From Spisula solida (lineage: Eukaryota; Mollusca; Bivalvia; Venerida; Mactridae): a stretch of 64,000 nucleotides of DNA. The position numbers and the translations under genes were made by a program. The stretch spans positions 13,133,455 to 13,197,454 of the forward strand of contig OX365948.1 in the NCBI GenBank assembly GCA_947247005.1. The letters run 5' to 3'. The notes under the pieces are model-generated. The model was not told the origin of the DNA and ran no database searches. It was given only the letters and a program-made list of their open reading frames with translations. The number at the start of each line of letters is the position of its first letter. Position 1 is the stretch's first letter. Positions 1-15,000 of the stretch are shown here, in pieces.

Positions 1-3000
1 AGGTAAGAGAATTACTGGCTGGCTTAGAATAATTGGTCCTGATTATACATTGTACACACATTACAGTAGTAAAATTTGAGTAATAAGTATTATATATCTC
101 ACCATTCTTAATGCCTACATCATGATACTGTCACATGAGGTATTCTATATATAATTCTATTTTTAGAATGTCTTTGTTGGTGTGTATAAAACTGCCTGCT
201 CAAGTGCTGTCTCGAAGTAAACACAAATCATTTTGTATATAATTATTATTTATTTGCAAATTATACCTCAGTCACAGTTGGAACTACATACTACAGGGGT
301 CCTACAAATCAGGAATAATCTGGCAATCCAGATTTGCTGCATTAGAAAGAATTATCTTTTCTGCACAAAATAAAAGTTATTTGAAGAAAAATTCAAAGAA
401 TTGACAAAATTAAGTTCATTTTAAGTTCCATAATCGGAATCTTAACAATAAAACAATGTTTGAAACCTAGTAAAGGTGTAGGGATGTGTGCTAATGCCAC
501 CCTAAACAGACTTGCGACTCATTCTCGGGATTGGGCTTTATGCCTCAGTAGAACCCTAGATACATGTTGCCATGCTGATGGTTCAGAATAAGTCTTTTGC
601 TCAGGTATAGCAATGATACTTTTCTGGGAAAAGAATTGACGTAACTATGTATATATGTTTACTTTTAGCCCTTGATTCAAGAATTAATGTAGTAGATCGT
701 CCAATGACACAACAGGGACTAGGTGGCATGAAGACAGCTGCTAAAGGTGAGTTATCATATAAAAGTCTGTGTTAATGATTAAATCATCAAGTAATATCAT
801 CTAACTACAGTCAAATATCATGAAACACAAAAGATAAGATGCCTCATAGTCAAGCCTGGGATTGCAGGTGCGAAACAATAATGCACTGTAATAATTTTAG
901 GAACCAGTTGATTACTTAGAATTTTATAATTTAATAAGGTCTTCAAATTGATCAATTTGTATTATCAGAATTTTTTAACAGATGGCATTTGGATAGGAAG
1001 CTGTTGATTGAATGAGCCTTGACTGTACATTGAATTACAGATTTTCAGCATTAATGGCAATACGATGATTGGTTTAGATCTAAGCTTTATCAAAAGAAAA
1101 TAATCATACAATTCAATACACATGTAGTTTTTGTAAGATATCAATTAATACATTTTATTTAAGATGTTTTGTTTGTGTGTTACAGGACAGAGACAAGTTC
1201 ATGACAGAACTTACTATCTAGGACTAGTCAGGTAGGTTACTGGCTTTCCTATTGGATTTTAGGTTGTGTTAGCATTAAAACAACAGTCTGCTATTCAATA
1301 ACTTACTGCAAATGATGAGCAAAAAGAGAAGCAGCATTGTTATGTCCTGCGTACGAAGTTCTACTCTCAGTCTACCAAGTCATTCTATCTTTACACATAA
1401 CCATCTTGCCATGGAACTTCACATATTCATGGAGCCCTAAAAAGAGAGTTTGTACCAATTTGAATCGTTTTGTTATAATCCAGTCTGGGTTCCAAGCCTT
1501 CCATCCGGCCATAATGACTCTTTTCTCAAACCACTAGACCATCCGACTGCTTCAGTGGCAAAACCTTCAAGACTAGTGTGCAAGATTTTTTTTAGAATAT
1601 GCAAATTATGTTTTACTTCTTTTTTCTCAGGAGCAAGATAAATGAACTCCACACTGAAACAACTCGTCTAAATAAAGAAATTGAAAATGTTAGTGAAGAG
1701 AATTCCAGCTATCTTACATATGAGAAAAGGTGAGTTGTTCAATTTTATATAGTAATATTAAGCTCACTTGAGAACAAAGTTGTATGATGAGGTCTAGCAC
1801 TTTGATATTTGGTATGGACCATGATATAGAAGTCATCTAGCAAGATTTTAACATTACTTTTGTGAGGTTATAACTACACTGATTAGGGACACAGTACTCA
1901 GGTGTGCAATTCAGGACCCTCTTGGCCATTTTGTTTCAGTTAACAATTCCCGCCAATTACCTCCCTTTTCAGGTTTCTATGATAACCTCCCTTGATTTGT
2001 TAGGTCCACATAATCACGATTGTTTCAGTGTTATGTTAGGACACTCATCTCTAGTATGGTCAGTATAAATGTCTATGATAACAATCATGGTTCCATAATA
2101 ATGAGAAAGGTAGGAAAATTTAGTACAAACCACAAAGGTGGATTAAGTAGGTGTGTACGATTTATCAGTAATGTTTTTCTATAAAATAGACCATAATGCA
2201 TATGCATCTACTTAAGTAACCAATTTTGCAACAGTAAACTTATCCCGTTCATGTTTGTAAACATCACCAGATTCAAGGTGCATTATAATGGGCTGCTTTA
2301 AGGAGCATACATATTTTGCAAACATCTTTTTCTATATTTGAAGGGCTGAAATATTGGCCAGTGAAATCAAAGACTTACAAGGAGAACTTGGAGATTATAA
2401 TACTGTAAGTTTATTATTTATGAACTACTGTATAGTATATTCAAAAAAATCAAATACATGTATATCATAGATTTGTTAAATTGACAAAATAAAGTAAAAA
2501 AATTAATTGTTGGTATTTTGGTTTTTTAGTAGACGTCACAAAAATTCATCCCCAATAAATTCAAATGATTTACAGTTACTGTAATCTGTTTCAATCTTAG
2601 AGATCATTTAAAGAGGTTTGTACAAGATGTTGTATTCTACTGCCATAATTATATCTGATAAAATTTAATGACAGAGTTTGTAGCTGGAACCATATTTTTC
2701 TGTGGCAGAACTTTCTATTCATGTTTTCTATAAAATGTTGCAGTTTTATCTGTTATCTTACAGCTTGTGGATAAACTGACGACAGATGAAGACATTCAAG
2801 ATGTGGAGTTTGATCTCAATGATGTAAGTCCTTGCTCAACTTTATTTTCAATTTATTACAACTGAAAATAAAAAATAATATATTGTAGTCGCAAGGCTGC
2901 TGCATGTTCTCATATGACTGTCTCATGTGTTGCTTGGATATAGTAGAAAAATTGCTATATCGTCAAATGGCAAGCATTGAAAATTTTAATGTAAATCATC

Positions 3001-6000
3001 TTTAGACATCAGCTTGTCAGATTATTTTATTTAAGTGAGTTACCATCTGTGTTACATCTATGAGAATGTGAAGTCATTCATAGTTGACCTTGAACCAGGT
3101 TTGCTTAATGGAAAAATGTTATCAGATTGTGGAATGATAGGGCAGATGGCAGCAGTGCTTCGAGCTTTGTTTCCGATAGATCATAGTTTCAGCATCCATT
3201 ATTGGGCATCACTTAGGTAGAAACAGAAATGAAAACTCTATTTTCATAGATCTATAATAAGTCTTGTAGTCAGCTATTTCATTACCGACAGCCACCATTT
3301 TGTTTGTACTATTCAGCTGAGAGCAGCCAATGAAAGAGAAGCTAAGAAGATAGAGGATTTATTTGAAATAAAGAAACAGTGAGTACTGTTAAAGTAGACT
3401 ATAATCTAGAGTTATTACGGTATTGATACATTATTTTTAGCTCCACTATTCGTAGAATAAGGGGAGCTATTGCAGTCTCCCGAGCGTCGACGTAACACTT
3501 TTGTTAAAGTTTAGGTACAGGTTTTTTAACCTCTTATATTCTCTAAGTCCTTTGAGATGTTGCTTTCATACTTTGCATACTTGTTTGCCATCATGACCCC
3601 AACCCATATGCAGGAGTAGGTAACTCTATCGGGCATTATGCCCCCTTATTCTACTTAGTGCAAATGTTGAAGTTTAGGTACGGGTTTTTTAACCTCTAAT
3701 ATTTTCAAAGTGCATTCACATATTGCTATGCATACTTGTTCTCCATCATGACCCCAACCCATACACAAGGGTAGGTAACTCTATCAAGCATTTTGTTGAA
3801 ATTATGCCCCCCTGTTGGACTTGGAAATGCAAATGTTAAAGTTTAGGTACAGGTTTTTTAACCCCTTATATCTTCAAAGTGAATTGATATATTGCTTTGA
3901 TACTTTGCATACTTGTTCACCATCATGACTCCAACCCCTAAACAGGAGAAGATAACTATTTAGCATTTTGTTGAAATTATGCCCCCTTTTGGACTAAGAA
4001 ATGCTTATTTGTTTACCTTCATGACCAAGAGGACCTACACATAAGTAGGTAACGGTCCTGCATAATTTGTCCAAATTATCCCCCTTTTTCGACTTAGAAG
4101 CCCCAACCTCTACACAGCAGAGGGTAATGCTGCTGTTATGAAGCATTTTGTTTTGAATATATAATAATTGTACTATCCTAGCATGGCGCTGCAAATTGTG
4201 GAGCGCGCTGTTCGTGGACAGCTCTTGTTCAATATCTTACAAAGCAGCACTGTTGGAACTTCAGTTTAAATACATTGTATGGATGTGAATTCCAATCATC
4301 TGTGTGCATGCAATACCTGATTGATAGAAATTTGTTTGCTGTGCTGAAAGAAATTTGTTACTTGTTTTGTTATTGTTGTTTATTGCATTGATCCTTTACT
4401 CCATGGAGATATATTTCAACGATTTCACCTGGCCCCGATCTCCCAAATCATCTTAATCTGAGCTGGATAAATCTCAAATACTGTCATGTGTCTTTGAGAT
4501 AATTTCAATGGAAGACCAGACTCTGAAAGTGGGCACCACAAAATAGATACATTGTTCTGAGTTTATTACAGTAAAATATTTTGAGCACAAAATTAAGAAT
4601 GATCTCAAATTTATACTTTTAACTTGAGCAAAATCTCAATTTGAGTTGAGATTTCTACTTGAGATGCTTCGGGAGATTGGGGCCAGATTTCCTGCTGATG
4701 CAGAATGGGAAATAACATTTGTATACAAAACAAGTGCATGTAGTATTTCAATTTTAACTTGTTACTGCTGACAATCACTTTCCGATTATTATTGGCCGAT
4801 GTCTGACAGGGACAAACATACAATCATTAAAGAGACAGAGGTGTGATACAAGGAATCCAGGTGCGTTACCCTAGCTCTTTTCGAATAGATGCCTTGGTTC
4901 TTTAATGTGCCCGGTGTACAGCACTGATACACGTGGGACTACTTTTGGGTTTCAAACCAGTTCATCTCTAGGTGGGTGGGAAACACTGAAAAGCATCTCA
5001 GAAATGACCAAGTGCCCCAGCCGAGGATCAAACCAGGGACCTTTGGATCGGTAATCAAGAGCTTTAATCATCGACCACCGTGCCCCAGTATGGAAATAGG
5101 TTCACAGTTAATAGGTTGTCTATGGAGCAATGGGTTAACATGCAATTTATTTTAACAAAACTGGTGAAGTGACTGAACTTGAATATGTTACATAAATTTT
5201 TTTATCGTACATTTTATAGGAAAGAAGACCAGATAAAACAGATTGACCAAGAACTTGATCAGGAAAAACGTATGGCTGATAACTTAGTCAATGATATGGT
5301 ATGTACATTTTTTTATTCTTATTCATGTCAAAAAAGGAATCTGAATTTCATTCCGTGCTAGTTTGCCCCAAAAAGAGAGACTTAAGAAAAAGTGTTTTAA
5401 ACCCTGTCTGTCACTGGACAAACCTTTAATTAAGTTATTTGCTGAATTTAACTTTCCATTGTCTATTATAATTAACAGTTTTGTTAATTTTGCAATTAAC
5501 GGCCATTTCATATTACTATAATTTCATAGCTCTGCAAACATTCATCATGATCTATTTTAAGACCCTTCAGAAAACAGTGTTAACTTAGTCTGTCACAATA
5601 TTTCCATATCTTCCAAGTTTTCATGTTTTCTTTCTTAAATATCTCTAAGCACTTAACTTTTCAAAGTTCAGTTGAAATGGGTCTTGGACATGTATGTGGT
5701 TAAAATGAATACATGATAAATGAAATTGAAAGATACTGTGTAAGCTCTGAAAAGCGATATTATATTGATAGTTCCACATTACTAGTTTATGTATAGAAAT
5801 TATATGTTATCGTATTTATTTAAAGAACCCAGATATGCGACAGAAATATTATCGTGTGAAGGATATGAATGAACATATGTTAAGACAACTGGAAGCTGGT
5901 CAACAGGAACTTGATGTTCTCAACTCTAAAATGGAAGGACTGCAAGAGGTATGGGGCAGTTTTCATGACTCTTAGTCTCAAGCTTTGAGTGTTGGAACGC

Positions 6001-9000
6001 ATTTTCCAGGTCTTTTGTTTGTCAAGAATCCCTATATACATAAAGTCTGTAGTTTCTGGTTTTGAAGGCCAGATCTTTTACATTTCACTGGCTTACCAAT
6101 AGAAGGTCGCAAGTACAAAAACAAAATTTTGAGAAATTAAGAAAAAACTGTCTGAAAACCACTCTTTACTTTAGTTTAATTTCAGTCACTTCCGATTTTC
6201 ATGGAAATAGACTCATAAGAAGCGCCTTCATATGCATATTTCAAATATGTATTGGTCTTATAAGGTCGTAAGTAGTCTTTCAACCTTCTAATTCTAAGCC
6301 AGTGATTTATATACTGGCTTATGAGGCAAGCTGGCTTACGCAAGGATCTCTGCTATGCCTAATTGTCATAGCAATTACATAATTTGATTTTGTGTAAAGT
6401 TAGAATAAAGTGTTGAAGATATGCCTTAAGAGCATTTATGAAATACTGAGTTGTTTCTGTAGGCTACTGGTAATTTGACTCCCTGGTATATATTGTAGGA
6501 ATTGTCCATGTCACAAGTTAAACAGGAGGCTGTAAGATTGTATGAACAACTGAATGATCTGGAAATGAAGAGAGACAGTCTGATAGAGGAAGCTAAGTCA
6601 ACAACAAGTCCCGCTGAAGAAAGAGAAAAACTACTGAAACAAGTGAAAGAGGACAATGTGGAGATAGCTAGCATGGAAAGACAGTATGGTGCTATGATAC
6701 ATAATTATATAGTCCACTACCTTAACCTCGAAAGACATACATACAGTCCATACACTTCATATGATTATACCCCCAGATACAAAGTATATGGGGGTTATGT
6801 TGGATTCCTGCTTGAGGTTGGTCTGTTGGTTGGTCCGTGCAAATTTTGTCTTTGCTATTTCTCTGTTACTTATGGTCTGATTTCAACGTAACTTTGCATG
6901 ACTGATCAGTACCAAGTCTAGTTGTGCATATCCTCGGCAAACATTGATCCAACCAATTTTAAGGGAGTTGTTGCCCTTTGTTTTTTATACTTACAATTTT
7001 TGCCCGCGCTAATTCCTTGTTACCAATGGTCGGATTTCAATGAACTTTTGCATGAATGATCAGTACTACGTCTAGTTGTTCATCAGAGTACATTGAAGTG
7101 ACTGTGTCAAGCAGTACCTGTGGGTATGCATCACATTCAGTGATATTTCTTGTTTATCTTTGATTGCTGCAGGTTCCAATACCACCTGGGAAATAAGAGG
7201 CCAAATGTTGGCCTGCTTTCCTTGACCCTCCAATATTGTCCCCGGGGAATAATCTAGCATGACTAATATATTACTCTTTCTTTCTTCTGTAAATTAGAAT
7301 AGTAATTACCAGCATTTGTACATTTTAGAACCAATGAATTCCGAGAGAAGATAGAATCAGTACAAGAAGAGATACACTCACTAGATATGGATATTGAAGA
7401 AAATCAGGGTAAATATCTCATTCATCAGCAATATCAGGGATAACTGTACTTGGTAACTTGAGACGCAAACAGACTCCTCTTAAACTGTCAGTTTGTCTAC
7501 CAAAGGCACAGAGGAAGGCCTAAAGAAACGTGGAGACAGACAATCGCCAGCGAAATCAAAAGTATTTGAAAGAATGTTGGCGAAAACGGAAATATAGCGA
7601 AAGATAGACGTTTATGGAGGAACCTGGTGGCGGCCTTAGGTGCCAGCGGGCATGAAGGGGATTAGTAAGAAGTAACTACCAAAGACATGGCTGGCAAAAT
7701 CTGTTTGACTTCGAATTTTCTTGACAGTTTTTCAGCATTTGTAAGTCTGAATGTCTTTCGATATTTACACTTCTGTGTGCAGTTAACTATATAAGGACAG
7801 TATCTGGGGTGTTTTTATATCACCTTCAGTGATAGCTCTTATTAGCGTTTAGTCTTAATTGCACCATTACCAACATCAATTTTGTGCTATTAAAGTAATA
7901 ATTGTTTTACAGGTGAACGTAACCAGAAGTATAAAGAACTGAAGAAGAGAGAAGAAACCATGGATGGTAAGACTATGTTCACCTTAGACATCTTGTACAT
8001 CATTAGTTCTCAGTTTACAGTTGAATCATTATCTGTGTGTCCAGTTAGTGCTGTTGTTGGAGGGCTAGACTGTCACCTGGTAATAGTACCTTTAATATGC
8101 AGAAAACTGACCACTAAAAATCCATGAGTATATTGTGTATTTTTGAGACCTTAAATATTCAAACATGAACTCGGATTAGTTCATTACTCAAATGGTTAAT
8201 AGTTAGCTGCTTCCAGTGGCTGCTGTATTAGATCTACATAGTGTATGTATACAAAATGGAAAAAAACTTTCCATCAGAAATACACTTAATAATCAACATG
8301 TTTACTTACACTACAATTAAGTTAACCAAATAAGTGTACATTTGTGCGGAAATCGACTACTTTATGGAGGTCTATTTGATTGAGCGTCAGTGTACGCTTG
8401 AAATTGATGTCAAGTCAGCATTATGAGGCACCTTACGGGTCAATAAATTCAAAAAGTTGCTAACTGGTTTAAAAATATTGAAATAAAGCATTAAATCAAA
8501 AGAAAATTTGTTTTTCAGTGTTATATCCAAAGTTATTTTACCTTGTGAGCGTCTGACTTAAATTTTTACTCATGGCTATGTCACTTGTGAAAATATTGCG
8601 TCAGCTGCTCACTCGGTGAAATAACACTTGATCTTACACTTAAAACACACAAATATCCTCTATGTATTGCACAATGTTGTAAGCTGTTTCAATGTTTTTC
8701 TTTATAGAATTCCTGCATACATTTGAGGATGCAAAATCTCAAGAATATGTAAGTTATACAAAAGTCAAGTTTTTCCTAACTTTTTACGGATTAGTAAATA
8801 GTTAGTAATTTACTCAAAATATTTACTTTCTGTTTCAAATTACCATGTTTGTTGATAATGTTTCTGTATGACACTACTTTAAAATTGTTAAATGCCGATT
8901 AGGGAATATATCTGAAAATAGCCTGCATTTGTCATCCATTTAGAACCTAGCATTTTACATTGATATCTAGATAGAATCTAGACAGGATTGAGTAATGAAT

Positions 9001-12000
9001 CAATACTTTGGTACTCCGAATCTTCTTCAGATGTTGTACTCTGAAAACCATGAATGTGTATAATATGACTGCTAGAAACTGTGTCTATTTACTATCCAGA
9101 GTCCTTGTGACAACAATATTTATGTTTTAAAATGATTGAGTGAGTTATTATTCAGGTAACAAGTTGAAGGTCAACTTACCGGTAATATAACAATGACTTC
9201 ACAAACAGCAAATCTTACAAAAAAAGTTTTATTGACAATATCAAATAAGAAGAAAGGAAGTCATGCATTCACAAGTCAACGGGGGCCCTAAATAGCCTAT
9301 CAGTGATATGTGAATGCACAAGTCAACGGGGACCCTAAATAGCCCATCAGTGATATGTGCATTCACAAGTCAACGGGGGCCCTAAATAGCCTATCAGTGA
9401 TATGCACTAGTATGATCAGGCATACACCAGATGTGTTATAGCTATCGCAATTTGTGATATCAAAGAAATACTGAAGATTTATGACATATTAAAATTACAA
9501 TAAAAATGGGAACTACTTATACTTCTTAAGATGGTAGTTGCAAGGATCAATTAATTTATATTTTAAGTACTCAAGTACTACTTTGATAATTTTATAATCA
9601 CTCAAATGACTCAGTACACAATCAGTCGATCCTGTTCCTAGTTTAGGCAGTACACATATATTTTTCATTATTTCTCTTTCAGCAAAGAATATCTGAGCTT
9701 GAGCAAAACGTTGTTAGTTTGTTAGAACATATAAGCAGGGTAAGCATTTCGATATGTGTTATATAAACATGGTATGTATGTTTACAGTAATGATTAAATT
9801 AAAACACACATCATTGATTTTTGGAATCAAGATTTCTTGTAATACATTGTAAAGTCTTATCCAGTCATGTTATCAAGTCTCTCACATATTATAGTAGAGG
9901 AGACATATTGAATACTTGCTGAACGTCTAGGGTGAAGGATTTCTCAAAATTTGTCTGCGCTTGTTCTCCTCAAGTTTGAACTCTTTGACTGATTTTATTG
10001 AAACTTCACATGATTACTTGGTACCGAGCCTAGTTGTGTATATTTTCAGGAATTTTAGGTAGAGTTATTTTTGCCGGTGTTATTGCCCTTTAAGGGAGAC
10101 TTATGTTTTTGTGACAAAAAGCCTGCTAGATTATGAAAGTGTTTAGAAAGCTTAATGCTTTGTGAACTAATTCCATAAGTTTACATAAAAGAAATCGGTG
10201 TTCTGAATATTGATTTGTTTTTAGAACATGAGTAGATTTACAGCCTTACCCAGTCAAAATGAACTGGCTGAAATGAAAGAAGATCTGGCATTCAAAGAGG
10301 GAGAGATGAAGAAATCAGAATTCACAACGATGGGACTTGCTCAAGGTATATATACAATACTCCTATCCTTTCCTAATCTTCTTCGGGCTGGTCTGTTAAG
10401 TGTTCCATAATTTTGCTCAGGGCATTAACACAATACTATACAGTACATTTTCCAACCATCCATCCATGACTCTAATTCCACTTAGGCCCTACATGACCCT
10501 GGCTGTTCATGTGATTTATAGTCCCCTCAGGAAAATTTAATAATTGTTAGTTGACAGCTGTAACAGTCTTTCTGGTCTCTCACAATATCTCTTCTTTCAG
10601 CAGACTTCCTGTAACTTTCTAAAACTCGTCAGACATTTGGACTGACAACACTGATAATGTGGCAATGTGTGTCAGCTCGAAAACAAATCAGTCATACCAA
10701 TATAGTGATGGAAAGTCAAACTATGTAAGAAAGGCCAGATAATCAGATTGATAAATGTTGAAAACTTGTGGTTCTGAATCAGATTTTGTCTGACCTGTGT
10801 GTCGGACCAACATACTTCAAAAAGTCTGTTTATGGAGTCTGGTTTCTATATCTTCTTCCTTGAACTGTTATCAGTACTGTATTCAATACTGTTTTTCTTC
10901 AGAAAATGAGAAGTTACGAGGAGATTTAGAGAAGGTAGAACAACTAGAAGACAAGATTAATACAGAGTTAGTCATGTTGAGAGAGAAGATATCTACCATG
11001 CAAACAGAACTTGTTACATTCAGAGATCTTGACTCTCTCAGAAAAAAATCTGATGATAAAAAACAGGTTGGTTATTATTGATTTAGAGTTTGTGGGTAAA
11101 ACTTTTCAGGATTTTTCCATTTTGAAAAAAAAACTTAAAAAAAACCTGGAAAAATGTCCTTCAGCAACTTAGTAATTTTATGCTCCCCGAACAAATTCGG
11201 GGGATCATATAGATGCCGAAGTGTCCGTCTATGTGTATGTCTGTCCCACTCTATTTCTCAAGAACCATTGCCTAGCTTTTAGCAAAACTTCATGGATAGC
11301 TTCACTACCAAGTGGAGATGCGCATATTGTCGACACGTTCCGGTTCTCTGATAATTTATACAGTTATGCCCCTTGGAAGATTTGCACTTTAGCTATATAC
11401 TTTATTCTTGTCCGGGCTATTTCTGAAGAACCACTGCTCAGATTTTAACAAAACTTCATGGATAGCTTCACTACCAAGTGAAGATGCGCATATTGTCAGC
11501 ACATTCCGGTTCGCTGATTATTTACACAGTTATACCCCTTGGAAGATTTGCACTATGTACGTTATTTTTGTTTATTGTATAAAAAATACCAACCGGCAAT
11601 TAACGAAGGAAGGTCACGGAATATACAAGGAGCTAAGGTCAATTCTGTCATACTATATAACATAACATTAGTCCTAAAGCCCAGTTGACTTGTTTCGGGG
11701 AGCCTCCATCGGTTCTACCGATATTTTCTTGTTAGTTAATGTTTGCAAAACTGTTGTTCATTAGTGTAAAGCCTTGAATAACCATGAAATAAAATGAATA
11801 TTGTCAGGTTTTATGGTGACATTTGGTTTTGGTAACCAATGCTATGGTGTTGTGCAGTGTAAGTGCATAGTACATTTCTATTACAGAAACTGATGTCTGA
11901 CAAGGTTATACTACAGAAGAGAAGGGAAACATTTAAACGACAACTTCAACAACTTAGCTCCAAGTATGAAGGCCTGAAAGCTACTATGAATGACAATGAG

Positions 12001-15000
12001 ACCTACACTCAGGTAATGTTAATTCCAAATTCAATTAAATTAAAGCTTACATTTCATGTTTATGCATGACATCATCTCAAATAGTTGTAAAATTTCATAA
12101 GATAGCGTGTGAATATCATGCAAAACAAAAAGTATGCCATACAGCCTAGATTATGGCTATTCACTAAAGGTCTAGACTACTTAAGATTTATCTAGCTTGA
12201 AATATTTGTGCCTGATTATGCTATTTTAAACAGCATATTTGAACTAACTAATTAAATCTCTTGATAAACACTACTTCATACACATGTTATCCTGCTTGCT
12301 GTATAGTGTACACAATCTTACTTGCATGTACCGTATTCCCCTGAATTATCACTCAAATTATTACTCAAATAGTGAAAATTGATATGGCCACCTTTGGATA
12401 CATCGGTGGCATTTATAAGGGATACAGACAGTGTTTGGACTTAAATTTTCATAATATGCGTCAACCCCTGGAAAGATAATTCAGGGGAATATGGTATATA
12501 CAATTTAAATTGTGTACACTATTTTGGGCTTAAAAAGAAGAGATAATAAAATAGTGGTTATGATAGTATTAAGTAAAATGTCCATGTTAGATAATGCTTT
12601 AGATTTAAATATTGCTGTTGTAAGTACATTGATATTGTTACATGTACGAGGGGTGATCGCGAAGTTCGTGTAATTTGCTTATAAATTATTCATTTTTAGT
12701 TAAATATTGATGAAACTTCACTATCAGGATGATCAACATTATTGAAGTTGAAATATAGAACGGAATAAAAATCCACCAACTTATGCGACAATTAACGGTA
12801 CCCTTGGCAACGCTACTACACGTGGTTGCAGCACACCAAAATTAAGACATTTTTCATCTTTCGTTCTCCTGAAACAATGTCGTTTTTAAAGTCTTATATG
12901 TGACTAAAACTCACGCAAATATAACACATCATACGTCAACGTCATGGGGTCATTTCCATAGAATATGATGTCGTTTACTACATTCGCTATCAAATTAGCA
13001 CTGTGTTTATCTATACTGATAATGAAACGGAAACAACGTCATGACGTCAAAGAGGTGACATTGAATTGAGGCGCTTTACAGAATGTTTCATGGGAATTTG
13101 AAAAAACACTGACTGAAACCAATGAAAAGATGAAAATGTTCGACATTTTAAAAGCGTATAGCCCGGCAGTTACCAACATACAACACAGACGATTCAAAAT
13201 GCACAGAAGATCAATTGAAGTCAACAATAGAGAAAGGTTGCCATTGACAGTGATTCCGTGTGTACGTGAAAAGTGCGCGGAATCAATCGAAAAGACAGAC
13301 GTAAAACCATTTGACTGATAGTCAGCGAGCTCGAGAAATCTCCCTTAACTATGTATGGGATCTGTCCGAAAGAGCTAGGTATGCGGAAAATCAGATATTC
13401 GTAGGCTTGTGTCGTCACTTCGTGGGACAAGTGCACCATACATTGGACCTACATTTCGTTTGACGTTATGTGACGTCGTTTAGTTTTCTAGTGTGCGGCG
13501 TCTATGCATAGTGGATGTTTAGAAATCGTCGTAACTATGTAACTGTTTGGTGTATTTTTCTCATTTTTATAAGAGAGTTTGATAATGCATACAAGATTGT
13601 TATGATATTATTTATTATTCCTTATGTGCAAAACAACACGATTCACAACAAAATTACACGAACTTCCCGATCAACCCTCGTATAATGTATGAAGTATAAC
13701 CTCTCCAGAGCAGCCCTTTGTAGAGCCACAACCTCTCTATTACAACACTTTTAAAAATTTCCAAAGCTGATATTTACTATGAATTTAACCTCTGTATAGC
13801 AACAACCTCTAAACAATGGCCAGTATTTGCAGATTCCAAAAGATGTTGCTCTACAGAGGTTGCACTGTACATTGTATGCAGTTGAACCTGTTCTTATATT
13901 TCAGTTGGGAAATCTAGAAAGAAAATGGCAACATCATGAACAGAACAACTTTGTAATGAGAGATTGTATCCTTTTACTACAAGTATAACTTCATTCTACA
14001 TAAAGTCCTAAACCACAGGTGCTACAAAAGTGCTCCAAAAATTGCCTTATCGGTTATTAAAAACGCACATTTCTATTTACTTCTAACAAACTAACCTTTT
14101 CATAAGGAAATTTGACCTGAAGATGACCTGAGTGCACATTTTGTGTGAAAAGGTGAATCCCCAAATTGACAGGGCAATTTTCCTACAATTATAAGTTATT
14201 ACCAGTAGTTTATTTTTCTCTTGATATATTTATGTTATTGCAATGATTGCTGAGTGCTGTATCACTGAAATTCCCTAAATTGCTTTATAACTTAGGAGTT
14301 GACATACCAAGCTATATGATATGTGGATTTTGTTTGGAATTAAACTTTGGTCATAATATGAAACAGGTAAATAAAAAAAATAAATAAAAAAAAAAAAAAA
14401 AAAATTAATGAAATATATGCAGAAGAGTAGTGCAGTAGGATGGTTGTTTGACTTGAGATGGTTGTATCACACGACTATCTCTTCCAGGGGTCCTACTATT
14501 CCGGAATAATCTGGAAATCCGGATTAGCTGCATTAAAATAAGTTATTTGAAGAGAAATACAAATATTGACTGAGTTATAGTCTTTGAAATTTCATATATA
14601 AGCTGAATTTTGACAATAGAACCATATTTGAAACATAGTTTAGGTGAAGGAATGTGTGCTAATGGCACTCGAAACAGACTTGCCTGTTATTTTCGAATTG
14701 GACATTATGCCTCAGTAGAACCCCTGCTCAAAGACCTATACAGTGGTACCTCTCTTGAGCGACTTTTGGGGGAGACAGAAATAGTGTTTGTTGTAGAGAG
14801 GGAGTCGTTGTGGAGAGGGATTGTACTTCTAACAGACTGTTGCATAAATAGCATGATTTAACCTCCAAAATATGTACATGATGTACACAAGCAGCGTGTC
14901 ATAATTGGTAAAGATGAATACAGCGTATTGAGGTTGCTAACTCCTGACCAGATTATGATCGTATTAATTCTATAAAAGTAAATTATTTCGCCGATTTTGC

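Noticed and set aside
11221..11665. Open frames with FLKNHC...[10 protein letters not shown] blocks
   Set aside because: They fall inside a dispersed repeat with two internal units; the similarity between frames reflects the repeat, not a protein family.
13039..13439. Short open frames inside the 12645-13682 element as a transposase remnant
   Set aside because: No HTH or DD(E/D) pattern could be found, and frames on both strands overlap each other.
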